Below, in pieces: positions 1-7,574 of a stretch of 22,856 nucleotides of DNA. A program made the position numbers and the translations under genes. The notes beneath the pieces were generated by a model. The model did no database searches. It had not been told where the DNA came from and saw only the letters and a list, made by a program, of their open reading frames with translations. Origin of the DNA: a virus; IMG/VR virus record IMGVR_UViG_3300025424_000039, positions 1-22,856 of that record; one strand, given 5' to 3'. Every line of letters starts with the position of its first letter. The first letter of the stretch is position 1.

Positions 1-706
1 CATTACCTGAACTAGGTGCAGTTCCTCCTTGCCATTTAGGTGTGACGTTTGTACCATCAATTTGGAATACGTTTTCGTAATAAGCAGTTGTTCCTTGTGT
101 AACCAAGAAAGCAATCGTTACAGTCTGGCCTGTTGACATGGCTGTATTCAAACTTGTACCAGAACTGAAAGCCACATTCAATGTCCAGTTTGCTGATGCG
201 TTACTTGTGTAGTACAGAACCGACTGGCTGTTAACGTAAAAGTTAATCGTGCCTGTTGCGGCAGTAGCTGAGACTGTTGTTGTCTCAGCGGCATTAAGTA
301 AAACAGTGCCAAATATGCTTGAAGTACCGTTAAAAGTTTGAGTGCCTGTCCATGTGTTATTTGCAGATAAAGAAACGCCAGCAGTAGGAGTTGTCGATTG
401 CCATGTTGTACCATTAGATGTTAATACATTTCCCGATGTACCAGGCGCCACAACTTGTAGTGCAGATGTTCCATTTCCAAGTAATACATTGTTTGCTGTC
501 AGACTTGTAGAACCCGTACCACCTGCGCTTACTGGAGTCGTTTTCCACGCAATAACTTGTACTGCACTACTACCATCTTTGTAGAACAGTTTGCCATCAG
601 CATAATTGATTGCCAATTCACCAAAAGCCAAGTTACCTGCTGTTGGTGCGTTTGTGGTCGTTCCGCTGTTATAAACAACGATTGGTGTGTAGCCTGATTG
701 AGCCAT
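1..706 (-). CDS. Tail fibre-like protein, partial (C-terminus beyond window)
   Basis: The frame is open from an ATG at 706-704 to the window edge without a stop, giving about 235 residues. The ATG overlaps the stop of the upstream fibre gene (TAATG), so translation is probably coupled. The protein opens MAQSGYTPIVVYNSGTT and continues with GELAINYADGKLFYKDG, an opening I associate with fibre or tail-appendage proteins of uncultured aquatic phages. It then becomes rich in Thr, Ser, Asn and Gly, with beta-type segments such as VSAGGTGSTSLTANNVLLGN and a receptor-region-like stretch (INFYVNSQSVLYYTSNASAN). It likely forms part of the host-binding appendage with the gene before it. The distal domain, which would decide receptor or enzymatic function, lies outside the window. 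Confidence 0.75.
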   Translation of the reverse strand, partial: MAQSGYTPIVVYNSGTTTNAPTAGNLAFGELAINYADGKLFYKDGSSAVQVIAWKTTPVSAGGTGSTSLTANNVLLGNGTSALQVVAPGTSGNVLTSNGTTWQSTTPTAGVSLSANNTWTGTQTFNGTSSIFGTVLLNAAETTTVSATAATGTINFYVNSQSVLYYTSNASANWTLNVAFSSGTSLNTAMSTGQTVTIAFLVTQGTTAYYENVFQIDGTNVTPKWQGGTAPSSGN

Positions 707-2790
707 TAGAATGTTCCTCCGTTGATGCCTGCTGTTAAGGCATTATTTGTGTAATTGTATGTCAGTGATGAGTTTGTTGTAAGGGGCTGATTACCTGTTG
801 CAGTAGCAGAAAATGTTAGGTAATTGGTTGATCCAGTGCCTGCAGACAAAGCTACATTGGTTGCATTTGTTGCGGTTCCTGCAGTGGCCGCATTCAAATT
901 AGCCACTTGTGTGGTACTTGTAACAGTCAATGGTGCTGTTCCTGTTGCTACGGTAGAAACAAGCGTATTACCTGTCACAGCTTGTGTTGATGTAATTGCC
1001 GCGCCAGTACTCAATGTATTGGTAGACCAAGACGTTCCAGATGGAATGTTGGCGTGATAATCCCAAGAACCTGCAGACGTTCCATTTGCAGTTAAAACAA
1101 CCGTTACATATGCACCAGACTGAACAGTTACAACTGTTGTCGATGAATTATTTTGGACAACAATTGTTCCTGAAGATTGATTATTGTTGAACGTATATGT
1201 TGCACCAACAGGCAAAGTTGTGGCATCAGGCAACTTATAAGTTTGACCACCAGAACCAATAACAATCCAGTTTGGTGTAGAGCTTGCAACCAATGTGGTT
1301 GTAGTACCTGCGGCGGCTACGTTGGTATAACCCAAAAATGCAAAATTGGTTGTCAAATTACCGTTGGCATCTTTAACAACAATACCGCTTGCCGCATTGG
1401 TTGTGTTACCCAACGCTGTCAAAACACCAGTACCTGTAGTAATCGTACTCGGAGCCGTTCCTGCACCTCCACCAATCATCAAAGCATTTGCTGTTAATGC
1501 GGCGCTAGATGCCCATGTGCTCGCAGAACTAAAGTAAACAACACCACCAGAAGTTCCTGCAACAGTCAGAGCAGGCGTTGTTGTTGCTGTAGCAACAGAA
1601 ATTAAACCACCAGTAAATGAAACTGATGTCACAGTTCCACCACCACCACTTGTTGACAAAGTTCCACCAGAAAAGCTTAGTCCAGAACCTACAGTAACAT
1701 TGCTGAATCCACCCGTGCCATTACCATAAAGAATTGAAGTTCCTGATGTAGGAACCGCATAATCCGTTCCTGCAACAGCATTTGCTAATGCTCCACCACT
1801 ATTAGCCTTCAATAAAGCCGTACCACTAGGTGGAACAAGATAATCTGTGCCTGCTGTGGCCGCACTTATGGACGTTGCATTGCCTTTCAAAATGCCTGAA
1901 ACAGTTGTTGTAAGGGTAATAGCAGGAGTACTTGTTGAATTTGCTACCGTGCCTGCAAAACCATTTGCACTAACAACAGAAACTGCTGTAACCGTACCAC
2001 CACCTGATGAACTTACTTGTTGAAGCACAAAAGCAGTTGTTGCTAATTGAGTCGTATTTGTATTCAGAGCGGCTGTTGGTGCAGTCGGTGTTCCCGTAAA
2101 TGAAGGACTTTGCTGTAAAACAACTACACCGCCAGTACCTGTAGTTGTTGAACTTGAAATGTTTGTCAAACGACCATAAGCATCGACAGTAACGCTTGCA
2201 GGAATAGTGTAAGTACCCGCAGTTACGGCAGTTGTTACCAATGAAATTGTTGGAGTTCCAGTTCCATTTCCATTAGTAACTGAAATTTGTCCAGACGTTC
2301 CACTTAAAGTAACTTGGCTGAAAGTAGAGCCATTAATAGTCACTAATCCAGTACCACTTAAACTTGCAACATTTTGCAGATTAGTATTTAAGCCAATCGT
2401 TGGATTACCAGTGGTTCCATCTGGATTAGCAATAGTCAGTCCACTTCCAACTGCAATTGAAGTATTTGAAACAGTAGTAGTTCCTGTTTTGACCAACAAT
2501 CCGTTAGATGCGCCATCCAAAGATTGGGCCGCGCCAGTTAAGTTAATTTGTAAAGTGCTACCTGCACCATTGTCTGTAACTGAAAGACCAGATCCAGTAG
2601 CTATATATCTAGCTTGTGTTAGTCCTGCTGTTGAATTAACAGTCAAAAATGGATAATTAAGCGCACCTGCACCTGCAATAGCACCTGTTGTTGTTTGTAC
2701 CGTAACCCCGTTTTGAACAACAGGAACCGACTCAGTACCTGTTAGAGCACTGGCCGTAGGTAATTGGAGTATGGTTACTTGTCCGCTCAT
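706..2790 (-). CDS. Tail fibre-like repetitive beta protein
   Basis: This 694-residue protein is almost free of charge and very rich in Thr, Ser, Gly, Ala and Val. Short motifs recur, such as GTVTSVS / GTVTAVS, AGTDY(L/A)VP and TPALTVAG / TPAITLTT, the last set typical of fibrous beta-helical or trimeric shafts. The N-terminus (MSGQVTILQLPTASALTG) is conserved-looking and probably anchors the fibre to the tail. The start ATG overlaps the stop of the zinc-ribbon-like gene (ATGA), and the stop overlaps the start of the next fibre gene. I see no hydrolase motif and no C-terminal chaperone domain. Fibre assignment rests on composition, repeats and position at the end of the tail module. A baseplate or neck-fibre role is equally possible. 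Confidence 0.75.
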   Translation of the reverse strand: MSGQVTILQLPTASALTGTESVPVVQNGVTVQTTTGAIAGAGALNYPFLTVNSTAGLTQARYIATGSGLSVTDNGAGSTLQINLTGAAQSLDGASNGLLVKTGTTTVSNTSIAVGSGLTIANPDGTTGNPTIGLNTNLQNVASLSGTGLVTINGSTFSQVTLSGTSGQISVTNGNGTGTPTISLVTTAVTAGTYTIPASVTVDAYGRLTNISSSTTTGTGGVVVLQQSPSFTGTPTAPTAALNTNTTQLATTAFVLQQVSSSGGGTVTAVSVVSANGFAGTVANSTSTPAITLTTTVSGILKGNATSISAATAGTDYLVPPSGTALLKANSGGALANAVAGTDYAVPTSGTSILYGNGTGGFSNVTVGSGLSFSGGTLSTSGGGGTVTSVSFTGGLISVATATTTPALTVAGTSGGVVYFSSASTWASSAALTANALMIGGGAGTAPSTITTGTGVLTALGNTTNAASGIVVKDANGNLTTNFAFLGYTNVAAAGTTTTLVASSTPNWIVIGSGGQTYKLPDATTLPVGATYTFNNNQSSGTIVVQNNSSTTVVTVQSGAYVTVVLTANGTSAGSWDYHANIPSGTSWSTNTLSTGAAITSTQAVTGNTLVSTVATGTAPLTVTSTTQVANLNAATAGTATNATNVALSAGTGSTNYLTFSATATGNQPLTTNSSLTYNYTNNALTAGINGGTF

Positions 2791-3173
2791 GTTGATGTAT
2801 TGTTCGTTGGGTTAGGTGAAATGATGTTGATATTGCCGTTTTGACTTGGTGTTGTGTTATCGCTTTGAGTACTGATATAAATTTCTGTTGGATTACCTTG
2901 AGGAATATTTGTACCAGTAGGCGTAACAACCAATCCATTGTCATCTGTTGCAATGCTGACATCAGGCCGTGGAAATCTTAATGCAATCCTTTCAGTTGGT
3001 CTTGCAGGTAAACGATATGGATCTTTTTGATCGGCACACCCTTGCTCACACACCTTTAGCCCAGGGAAATTTGGGTCAGGTTGCGCCTCTATGATTGGTC
3101 TCTTCATCTTGCATCTGTCGCAGATAAAGATCGCAATCGTTGAGTTGCCAGTAGTGTCTAACCATTTAGGCAT
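2787..3173 (-). CDS. Small zinc-ribbon-like virion or tail-region protein
   Basis: The product is 128 residues. The N-terminal half carries two cysteine pairs, C18-x2-C21 (ICDRCKMK) and C42-x3-C46 (VCEQGC), consistent with a zinc ribbon, followed by DPYRLPARPTERIALRFPRP. From about residue 72 the protein is polar and low-complexity (Asn, Thr, Ser, Pro, Gln), like a flexible tail. Openings of the form MPKWLDT-GNS with a Cys-x2-Cys and a DPYRLPxRxTE segment are familiar to me from structural modules of other phages, always next to fibre and adaptor genes, with no assigned role. The ATG overlaps the adaptor stop (TAATG), and the gene ends inside the fibre start. A part in tail assembly or appendage attachment is inference. 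Confidence 0.7.
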   Translation of the reverse strand: MPKWLDTTGNSTIAIFICDRCKMKRPIIEAQPDPNFPGLKVCEQGCADQKDPYRLPARPTERIALRFPRPDVSIATDDNGLVVTPTGTNIPQGNPTEIYISTQSDNTTPSQNGNINIISPNPTNNTST

Positions 3174-4246
3174 TATTTTGTGTACACCCCAATGTTGGGG
3201 CTGAAGTAGATCGGCGACTTATCGCGCTCTTCGTTTTCAGCCATGATGAAATACTTCTCAGCTTGTGTTTCCAAGTATGCAATTCTGCCTTGCTCCACTT
3301 GGGGCAAGATTAAGCTCATCTGGTGAGCTAGTAAGTATTGAATAGCTTGATTCCAACGCTGTGGAATTTCTAATTGATTGGTCAATGTGCCCACATCATC
3401 AACTTGTCGTGAGTACCAAATGGTCATTTGTACAAATGGATTTGAAGGCGTTGGCCACAATGTAATCTTGGATTGTGGCAAAGTCCTGTTAAACCAATAT
3501 TGATAAGGCTGATTGGCTGTAAAGTTTTTATTTGGCAAATTTGTGTAATCGTCACGATTTAGACGAGCCATCGTGATTTCTGTTGAATTTGTACCTAAAT
3601 AAAACTCATACAAAGCCAAAGTGGTTCCATTAAAAGCTTGTATGCGGTAATACGCTACATTCGCACCAGGGTCTATATCCTGAAATACCCATTGCCCACT
3701 TGTCACAGTCACTGCAGTTGCTGTGTACAGAGTAGTCCAATTCGTGCCATCTGGTGATGATTGCAGGTAGTAGCTCCAAGTTGCGCTACCACCTCCTGAA
3801 ATGTAGGGCATAAATCCAATAGACCCAATATATTGAGTATTGGTTGTGCCGTAATAAACCTGATACGACCCATTAGCCGTTGTCATCTGGTTATAGGTAG
3901 TGATGTTGCCGTCAGCAATGTTATTGGTTGAACTACCATCGCTTGCTGAATACGCACCGCTAGGACGCGTCATAGTGCGATATAAGGCGTTTAAAACGTC
4001 AACGCCACCCACAGGTAGCAAGTACTCATATTGATTCGGCAGAAAGCCGTAAACTTGCTTGTTAATAGCCCAATAGTTGATACCTTGGTTGATTAAATTG
4101 CTAAGTACAAAGAACAGCGCTTGCTGTGATCCTTGTACTTGTTCAACGGTGAGCTCTTCCGCGAGCTTGCCTGATAGGCGAGCCCCTTGGTCAATGAACT
4201 GCTGTACTGTGACAACAGTGGTTCCAACAGTACCGCTGTAGGCCAT
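3173..4246 (-). CDS. Head-tail adaptor (tail tubular protein A-like) with inserted discoidin-like domain
   Basis: The product is 357 residues. Residues 1-95 are helical and adaptor-like (FIDQGARLSGKLAEELTVEQ, then a segment ending YEYLLPVGGVDVL). Residues about 220-357 match the C-terminal half of the T7 gp11-like adaptor pattern: TMARLNRDDYTNLPNKNF, then LWPTPSNP, RQVDDVG, EIPQRWNQAIQYLLAHQMSL and a long helix ending near 340. Between them, residues about 95-219 look like a separate F5/8-type C (discoidin) sandwich: IADGNITTYNQM, then WSYYLQSSPDGTNWTTLY, WVFQDI, AYYRIQAF and LYEFYLG. The adaptor would sit under the portal and connect it to the tail nozzle, while the inserted domain could display a sugar-binding surface. 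A good Shine-Dalgarno (TAAGGA) lies 6 nt before the ATG. Adaptor identity is probable, and the insertion is clear from sequence style. Confidence 0.72.
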   Translation of the reverse strand: MAYSGTVGTTVVTVQQFIDQGARLSGKLAEELTVEQVQGSQQALFFVLSNLINQGINYWAINKQVYGFLPNQYEYLLPVGGVDVLNALYRTMTRPSGAYSASDGSSTNNIADGNITTYNQMTTANGSYQVYYGTTNTQYIGSIGFMPYISGGGSATWSYYLQSSPDGTNWTTLYTATAVTVTSGQWVFQDIDPGANVAYYRIQAFNGTTLALYEFYLGTNSTEITMARLNRDDYTNLPNKNFTANQPYQYWFNRTLPQSKITLWPTPSNPFVQMTIWYSRQVDDVGTLTNQLEIPQRWNQAIQYLLAHQMSLILPQVEQGRIAYLETQAEKYFIMAENEERDKSPIYFSPNIGVYTK

Positions 4247-4255
4247 TTTTAATCC

Positions 4256-4588
4256 TTACCAACCAGGGCAATCCCAACGTCTCAGCGATGCCTTCGCCCT
4301 TTCAGCATCACCCTTTGAATGTTTCACCACACCTGACATTCTCGCGCAAAATGAATCTTTACGCGAACCGCCTTTGGGCTGTGGTGCTTTCAGATGAGAA
4401 CCCGTCTCTCTGTTGTACTTCTCTCTGCCTTTGGCTGTGAGTCCTGCGCCCTTTTTTGTAGGCAACTTCTCACCGCGTCCAACAGCTAAAGATGGTCCAC
4501 CTTTTTTAAAAGGTACAGTACTATCGCCTCTACTTGTTCCGACACCAGAACCAGAACTTGGAGCAGAACTATAGTTACTTTGTCCCAT
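4256..4588 (-). CDS. Small basic KGG protein, DUF6321-like
   Basis: The product is 110 residues and strongly basic. The N-terminal 25 residues are Ser/Gly-rich, followed by VPFKKGGPSLAVGRGEKL. The core from about residue 44 reads KKGAGLTAKGREKYNRETGS, then LKAPQPKGGSRKDSFCARMS, and ends LRRWDCPGW. This GLTAKGRxKYNRxTG plus SFCARMxG pattern is one I associate with a small phage family of unknown function (I believe DUF6321). The cysteines at residues 81 and 107 recur in that pattern. The upstream Shine-Dalgarno is weak (TTGGTGAAAT before ATG) and overlaps the stop of the preceding gene, so translational coupling is likely. Basic charge and position next to the adaptor suggest a nucleic-acid-associated or packaged protein, which is inference. 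Confidence 0.65.
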   Translation of the reverse strand: MGQSNYSSAPSSGSGVGTSRGDSTVPFKKGGPSLAVGRGEKLPTKKGAGLTAKGREKYNRETGSHLKAPQPKGGSRKDSFCARMSGVVKHSKGDAERAKASLRRWDCPGW

Positions 4589-4591
4589 ATT

Positions 4592-4891
4592 TCACCAACA
4601 TGAGCCTATTGGCCCACCCTTTTTATGTTTTGCAGTCTTTGCAGATGCCTTGAATGCCTCAACAGTAGGTGCTCCCTTAGCTCCGACACGACGCATCTTC
4701 TCGCCAGAACCATGAGCTATACGCTCTTGTTTAGCATGGATGTTGGCATAAAGACCGCCCTTAGACATCTTTTTGCCCTCATCCGCTTTGACAAACTCTT
4801 TGCCGACTTTTTGAGGAACACCGCCGTATCCACCTTTTGTATGAGCGGCGGCTTCCATCAGCCTATGTTGTGCAGGTGATTTGCTAGGCAT
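4592..4891 (-). CDS. Small basic KGG protein made of two phage modules
   Basis: The product is 99 residues if started at the ATG at 4891-4889. An upstream in-frame ATG lies inside the preceding gene, and I reject it because [17 protein letters not shown] is the usual opening of this type of protein and because this ATG sits 1 nt after the previous stop. Residues 1-40 contain [11 protein letters not shown] and [17 protein letters not shown]. Residues 44-93 contain [20 protein letters not shown], then [23 protein letters not shown] and KKGG. I know both halves as separate small phage proteins without function, so this looks like a fusion. Calculated by eye it is very basic. KGG occurs at residues 19-21, 44-46 and 91-93. 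No clear Shine-Dalgarno is visible. Confidence 0.7.
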   Translation of the reverse strand: MPSKSPAQHRLMEAAAHTKGGYGGVPQKVGKEFVKADEGKKMSKGGLYANIHAKQERIAHGSGEKMRRVGAKGAPTVEAFKASAKTAKHKKGGPIGSCW

Positions 4892-4892
4892 A

Positions 4893-7526
4893 TTAAGCCT
4901 GACTTTCTTGCCAAGATAAACGAGCAAACGCTGTACCGTTTGAGCCAATTTGGCTGACGGTCACATACAAAATGTCTGGGCCATCAGGATAAGTTCCTGC
5001 TTGACTTGTAGGCACTGTGTTGTTTAATCCGCCACCCAAAATACTGTTTCCAAATGGAGCAACAGAAGTCAAATCTAAAGTGGTTTGTCCTGCTGTGTTT
5101 GTAAAAAATGCCGCAATAGACTCACCACCACTAATTGTGGTTGCTGTATTAGTGTTTGTCGCAACTTGCACAATCGATGTTGTGTTGGTGTTATTTTGCG
5201 TTGGAGATGCAAATGAAGTAAATCCACTTGTTCCACCAATAACACCATTCAAAATAAATTGAACCAAGTAACTTGTTGTGGTCAACATAGCAATCTCACG
5301 CATTTGCAATTGCAAGCGATTGATAATCTCTTTGACACCTAAAGTACCAACTGTACCGTTATCCACAGAAGGAGCTACTCGAATGGCCATAATTGGCACA
5401 GCGGTTGAGCTTGATGTAGATACAGCCGAAGTCATACCGTAGTTATAAATAGCTGATACATCACTTGTATACCCACCATCCATTACTACTGATGAACCCC
5501 AATGAGACAATTGAGCGGCGGCATCAGGAGATGCATATTCAACAGCAATAGGTGCAGTGGCTGAATAAGTGAATGCAGTAGCGGCAGATCCACCTGTACC
5601 GCCACGAGTCACTCCATTCAACGTAGTACTAGTTAAACTAGTATAACTAATGTATTCAATTACGCCAGAAACACCGTTTCCAATGATTCTTGCTGTACCG
5701 CCCGCAGGATTAAATCCATAGGTACTCAATACATTAATTGTTGTATCAGAAACTCCAATATTTGCTGTAATTGTTGTCAAAGGCAATACGTTATTTTGCT
5801 CATAATGTGAAGGCAAATTGCCTGAACGCATGTAAGCTTGATATTGCACGTTGTTGTTTTGGAAACCATACACATAAATGATTTGACCATTTGTTGCACG
5901 GAAACCAAATCGAGCTACACCCGCACCGTACCAAGAGTAGTCGATGTAAAACATCTGTACTCTAGTCAAGTCAAGGTTATATCCAGAAGGATTAGAAATA
6001 GAGTTTGATCCGTCGCAAACATCCCACCATTGTGATTGAGGAATTTTTACCTCAACAATACGGGATACCAATGCATTTGCAATTGTTGATCCACGATATT
6101 CAGGAGTAACGTACAACTGTGTGTCGCTAGTGATTGTTGTTACACGGTGTGTTTGACCACGAATAACAATGTAATCTCCAACTACCAATTGAGTTGTAAA
6201 TTGTGTTTGACTTCCAGTTACCAAAGAACTGGTTTGTGTAGCTGTTACTGTTCCAGTAATTTGGTTGACGCTGTTGCGAAGAACACAATACAAAGTTTGT
6301 CCATCAAATTGGAAAAACATACCGTTTTGGCTGTCAAAAAATCCAATTTTGTTGCTACCGCCGTACCATGAATATGGACTAACGTGAGGAATCAACGGTG
6401 CTGTACTTGTTGCAGGAGACGCTGTTGGCGCACTCAAAGCAGTGTAAGTAAACGTCAAAGCATTGGCAACGCTTGTAATTTTGAAAGTTCCGTTATATCC
6501 AGACTGATCAAAACCAGATACTTGGACATAAGTATTTACAGTCAAATTGTGAGGAGTTTTGCTCGTTACAGTAACTGTCGTACCAGACGAAGTTATGGTT
6601 GTAAATGCAATCTGTGGCTTGAGAATTGTTCCAGTAGAAAACTGAATGCCCTTACCTGATTGGTAACGGAAATAACGTCTAGTTTGACGGAACAACTGCT
6701 GGTTAGGAACAGATGTTCCTGCAGTAAAGTTAACAGAACCATCGTAGGCATGGCAATCAACCCAACCTACAGGACGTGCATACAAGTTTGATTGACCTGC
6801 GGTGTTTGCAATTGTCGTAGATGGAGTTCCATTTACATTGGTAAATGTAAAGGTATTTGCTGTAGGCGTAGTTGCAACTACCTGAGCACCATTGATCTGA
6901 GTTGCAGTCGATGGTCCAGTTGTTCCTGTAATAAAAATTGCAGAATTGACTGACAAACCATGTGGGAATTGAGTGGTAACAGTTACTGTAGAACCGCTAA
7001 AAGTGAAAGCGGTAGTTCCTGTTAATGCAATACCGCAATTAGAGTATGTGTAACCTTGATAACAGTATGTTGTTGTTGCAGAATAGTTGTTAACTGTAGT
7101 TACTGCATTGGCGACTTGCACAGTAATTGAAGTGCCAGCACTTACGCCTGCAACCACATATGCCCAGCCTGATGCGTTGGGATCAATTGTGTCTTCAATG
7201 AATAAAGGGGTTCCAGTTGCAATTGTTACATTTGATGAAAATGTAATAACCAACTGATAAGTATTTGCTTGATTACCTGTAATAGCAGATACAGGCAAAG
7301 CCGCGTTAGCTAAATAATACAGAGATTGACGGTTGTTTTGCAGGGAAACTTGTTCCCATTTGGTAGGCTGTTGACCATACTCAAAGTCAGTATCAATCAA
7401 AGACTGAGGGGTTGATACACGAACTTTATCAACAGGATCATATGCACCAGAGCGTTGCGCTTGCTGAAGACGCAATTGATTGTCGGTATTTGACGTTGGG
7501 CCTGTGTAAACAGAAAGTTGCGACAT
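4893..7526 (-). CDS. Large beta-rich virion structural protein
   Basis: The product is 877 residues from the ATG at 7526, chosen because AAAGGA lies 8 nt upstream. A start 13 codons earlier would fall inside the preceding hairpin. The conserved-looking framework includes [20 protein letters not shown] (29-48), [17 protein letters not shown] (284-300), [16 protein letters not shown] (404-419), and [20 protein letters not shown] (521-540) followed by [12 protein letters not shown]. This pattern occurs in large virion proteins of other phages, often in the tail or neck. Spliced into it are beta modules at about 173-230 and 306-362 (FCCH-like: [20 protein letters not shown] and [20 protein letters not shown]), and at 585-645 ([12 protein letters not shown] to [10 protein letters not shown]). 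The exact place in the virion is unknown to me. The DNA carries a third copy of the intergenic palindrome at 5627-5643. Confidence 0.7.
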   Translation of the reverse strand: MSQLSVYTGPTSNTDNQLRLQQAQRSGAYDPVDKVRVSTPQSLIDTDFEYGQQPTKWEQVSLQNNRQSLYYLANAALPVSAITGNQANTYQLVITFSSNVTIATGTPLFIEDTIDPNASGWAYVVAGVSAGTSITVQVANAVTTVNNYSATTTYCYQGYTYSNCGIALTGTTAFTFSGSTVTVTTQFPHGLSVNSAIFITGTTGPSTATQINGAQVVATTPTANTFTFTNVNGTPSTTIANTAGQSNLYARPVGWVDCHAYDGSVNFTAGTSVPNQQLFRQTRRYFRYQSGKGIQFSTGTILKPQIAFTTITSSGTTVTVTSKTPHNLTVNTYVQVSGFDQSGYNGTFKITSVANALTFTYTALSAPTASPATSTAPLIPHVSPYSWYGGSNKIGFFDSQNGMFFQFDGQTLYCVLRNSVNQITGTVTATQTSSLVTGSQTQFTTQLVVGDYIVIRGQTHRVTTITSDTQLYVTPEYRGSTIANALVSRIVEVKIPQSQWWDVCDGSNSISNPSGYNLDLTRVQMFYIDYSWYGAGVARFGFRATNGQIIYVYGFQNNNVQYQAYMRSGNLPSHYEQNNVLPLTTITANIGVSDTTINVLSTYGFNPAGGTARIIGNGVSGVIEYISYTSLTSTTLNGVTRGGTGGSAATAFTYSATAPIAVEYASPDAAAQLSHWGSSVVMDGGYTSDVSAIYNYGMTSAVSTSSSTAVPIMAIRVAPSVDNGTVGTLGVKEIINRLQLQMREIAMLTTTSYLVQFILNGVIGGTSGFTSFASPTQNNTNTTSIVQVATNTNTATTISGGESIAAFFTNTAGQTTLDLTSVAPFGNSILGGGLNNTVPTSQAGTYPDGPDILYVTVSQIGSNGTAFARLSWQESQA

Positions 7527-7544
7527 TTTTTTTCCTTTTAAAAG

Positions 7545-7568
7545 TGGGTGGAGCACACGCCCCACCCA
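7545..7568 (-). terminator. GC-rich hairpin, possible weak intrinsic terminator
   Basis: Read on the minus strand, a 10-bp stem (TGGGTGGGGC / GCTCCACCCA, with one G-T pair) closes a GTGT loop and is followed by ACTTTTAAAAGG. The hairpin fills the gap between the KGG repeat gene and the 877-residue gene. The T run is only four long, so full termination is doubtful. It could attenuate transcription or protect an mRNA end. Confidence 0.5.
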
Positions 7569-7574
7569 ACTTAA

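Noticed and set aside
706-2790. Thr/Gly-rich short repeats as a possible CRISPR or DNA-level satellite
   Set aside because: The repeats are protein-level fibre motifs with variable codons and spacing. No constant repeat/spacer structure is present.
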